NCBI RefSeq assembly: GCF_019931145.1
Contig: NZ_JAIOUV010000005.1
Coordinates: 62,001 to 126,000 of the forward strand
Length of the DNA stretch: 64,000 bases
Direction of reading: 5' to 3'
Origin: Marinicella meishanensis
Lineage (GTDB): Bacteria > Pseudomonadota > Gammaproteobacteria > Xanthomonadales > Marinicellaceae
The notes beneath the pieces were generated by a model that was given only the letters and a program-made list of their open reading frames with translations, did not search any database and was not told the DNA's origin. Below, piece by piece: positions 63,701 to 64,000 of the stretch; positions within the stretch are counted from its first letter, which is position 1; each line of letters starts with the position of its first letter. The translations under genes and the position numbers were made by a program.

Positions 63701-64000
63701 GTCCCAAAGTGATGTTGACCAATGGTCAATCCAGCTCAGGTGGCGATGCACTGCCGTATTACTTCCGCAAAGCCGGCTTGGGTAAAATCATTGGCACCCG
63801 CACCTGGGGTGGTTTGATTGGCATCAGTGGTAACCCAGGCTTGGCCGATGGTGGATCCATTTTGGCCTCAACTTTCCGCTTCATGGACACCGAAGGCAAC
63901 TGGGCGGTTGAGAATGAAGGCGTCAGCCCGGACATCGAATTGATCGACCGGCCTGAATTGGTGGCGGCGGGACAAGACCCGTCATTGGAGCGGGCGGTTG
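60796..64000 (+). CDS. Tricorn-like S41 protease, partial at the window edge
   Basis: The frame runs off the right edge after 1068 codons. A signal anchor or signal peptide (YLYILIAFLTMAGTNFAWAQA, about 18-38) follows a short basic start with a GGGAG site at 60785-60789. Then come two WD40/Tol-B-like propellers (about 40-590; repeated SPDGxxIAY, WSPDSxKLAY units), a Tricorn core domain (about 680-760), a PDZ domain (about 780-860) and the S41 peptidase with the nucleophile in QSSSGGDALPYYF near 980 and GTRTWGGLIG. The Ser-His of archaeal Tricorn is Gly-His here (GEMNAGHIYV). A periplasmic peptide-degrading protease is likely. Confidence 0.9.
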   Translation, partial: MPAKSGVSRSGHTSIYLYILIAFLTMAGTNFAWAQADDPGTRLLRFADIHEDHVVFVYAGDIYLVDINQGQATRLTAHKGFEAFPKFSRDGQKIAYTAEYTGTRQVYVMNVDGSDIQQLTWYNDVGPMPPRGGFDYRILDWSADSQNVLVRANRLPWGIRMGQPYWVPVAGGMEQPLAVPESGGGMLSPDGTKYIYTPIDREFRTWKRYRGGRAQDVWIYDLENNSSEQLTTHDATDHQPVWVGDDIYFLSDRDYHLNLYRYVAGGEPVKVTEHNEFDSLWASAGPTAVVYENGGYLWRYDPQSNQSKQLRIQVPAHGEPQLAKTKSVKDHVESMSLSPDAKRVAVAARGELFSVPAKQGEIKNISQTPSAREINVAWSPDGQHIAYLSDASGEYELYTQHMRSGQVERITSDGSTWRFPPVWSPDSSKLAYGDTNQNLWVVDVNSKKTKKLDHSNRNTIQDYTWSPDSQWLVYSKTANSGFGSLFAYSFKSGDVSRLTSDAFNDFSPVFDPQGRYLFFLSNRDYNLSFSSYEFNYLYHQATRVYAASLNDQVPALFPFVDDGISDSAKDDKKADKTNADEGVVVDLKVAGFDDRVRALPGDASNYFNLQSNGEAVFVVENNNGNNIKIIDLSEEDKPKTVIAGVGNYQLSTDGKSLLIQKGDQYHIIKAAADQNTKDTQLDLTHLTMKIDSQVEWRQMYTDAWRILRDWFYDPGMHGMDWQAIHDRYLPMAQAATHRTDLDYVFGEIAGEMNAGHIYVNSGDQPQVKRQENGLLGAEFDKHRSGYFEITHIFAGENWTPNRRSPLTETGVKAAVGDYVLAINGQSTQDVANIYQLLEHQVNRTVTLTLNNQPKTAGSWQAHVKPISSESQLRYLQWVNERRAMVDELSDGRIGYVHLPNTAIDGNRELFKQLLPQIGKDALIIDDRYNGGGFIPDRMIEVLSRTTLNYWKRRGLDLDSNATPLIAHDGPKVMLTNGQSSSGGDALPYYFRKAGLGKIIGTRTWGGLIGISGNPGLADGGSILASTFRFMDTEGNWAVENEGVSPDIELIDRPELVAAGQDPSLERAV

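Noticed and set aside
1-64000. CRISPR arrays, prophage, insertion sequences, tRNA or rRNA genes
   Set aside because: No regularly spaced direct repeats, no transposase or integrase frames, and no tRNA-like cloverleaf with a TTCGA arm noticed in any intergenic region.

Overview
The window looks like chromosomal DNA of a free-living, probably marine, aerobic gammaproteobacterium. Pointers are an Escherichia-type MetJ, a CysB, cobalamin MetH with Escherichia numbering of its zinc cysteines, an MsrPQ pair, a secreted lipase with its foldase, a 1600-residue-class NAD-glutamate dehydrogenase, and two secreted proteins with short aromatic 'D-x-I-x-x-x-G' tails of a kind I associate with Marinicella/Lysobacterales-like bacteria. 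That last placement is an inference. I see no phage, transposase, CRISPR, rRNA or tRNA. Genes are densely packed in short operons, many joined by ATGA overlaps.

Layout. 1-5.9 kb: end of a YfcC-type permease, then metH translationally coupled to an ArsR-methyltransferase fusion behind an inverted-repeat operator, then a GST. 6.1-11 kb: NAD-glutamate dehydrogenase. 11-16.1 kb (minus): SDR, three small cytochromes c, pyrD-murB, ferredoxin-NADP reductase. 16.1-16.8 kb: gene-free stretch with three REP-like palindromes. 16.8-20 kb (minus): etfB-etfA-ALDH7. 20-27.2 kb (plus): sulfotransferase, then an rfbBACD-manC-phosphatase-cysQ operon for dTDP-rhamnose and GDP-mannose. 27.2-31.3 kb (minus): hslR, a 940-residue secreted multidomain protein and a DUF4097-like protein. 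31.5-34.3 kb (minus): msrP-msrQ-ThrE-like exporter. 34.3-39.4 kb (plus): serC-cvfB and a propeller-GGDEF sensor. 39.5-43 kb: cysG-cysK divergent from cysB. 43-47.5 kb (plus): lipase-foldase, then a divergent ADP-ribosylglycohydrolase with an NAPE-PLD-like lipoprotein. 47.5-50.2 kb: metJ, a small secreted protein, trpS and a membrane protein. 50.2-54.5 kb (plus): atl-pepP-amidohydrolase-choice-of-anchor B protein. 54.5-60.6 kb (minus): tetR-adaptor-RND pump-selO. 60.8 kb to the edge: a Tricorn/S41 protease.

The main theme is sulfur-amino-acid metabolism. metH, the ArsR-methyltransferase regulator, metJ, cysB, cysG, cysK and cysQ all lie here. Two adjacent 8-bp met boxes (15 of 16 bases matching consensus) sit just upstream of a good cysB promoter, which suggests that MetJ controls the cysteine regulator directly. 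Other regulatory signals include two AAACG-NN-CGTTT palindromes (upstream of the lipase, and inside a 34-bp symmetric element at the 3' end of the exporter gene), a perfect TetR operator over the promoter of an apparently leaderless tetR, and a perfect hairpin in the leader of the GGDEF sensor.

Start codons were adjusted wherever the longest reading frame ran into a neighbour and an internal ATG gave the family's usual N-terminus, signal peptide or ribosome binding site.
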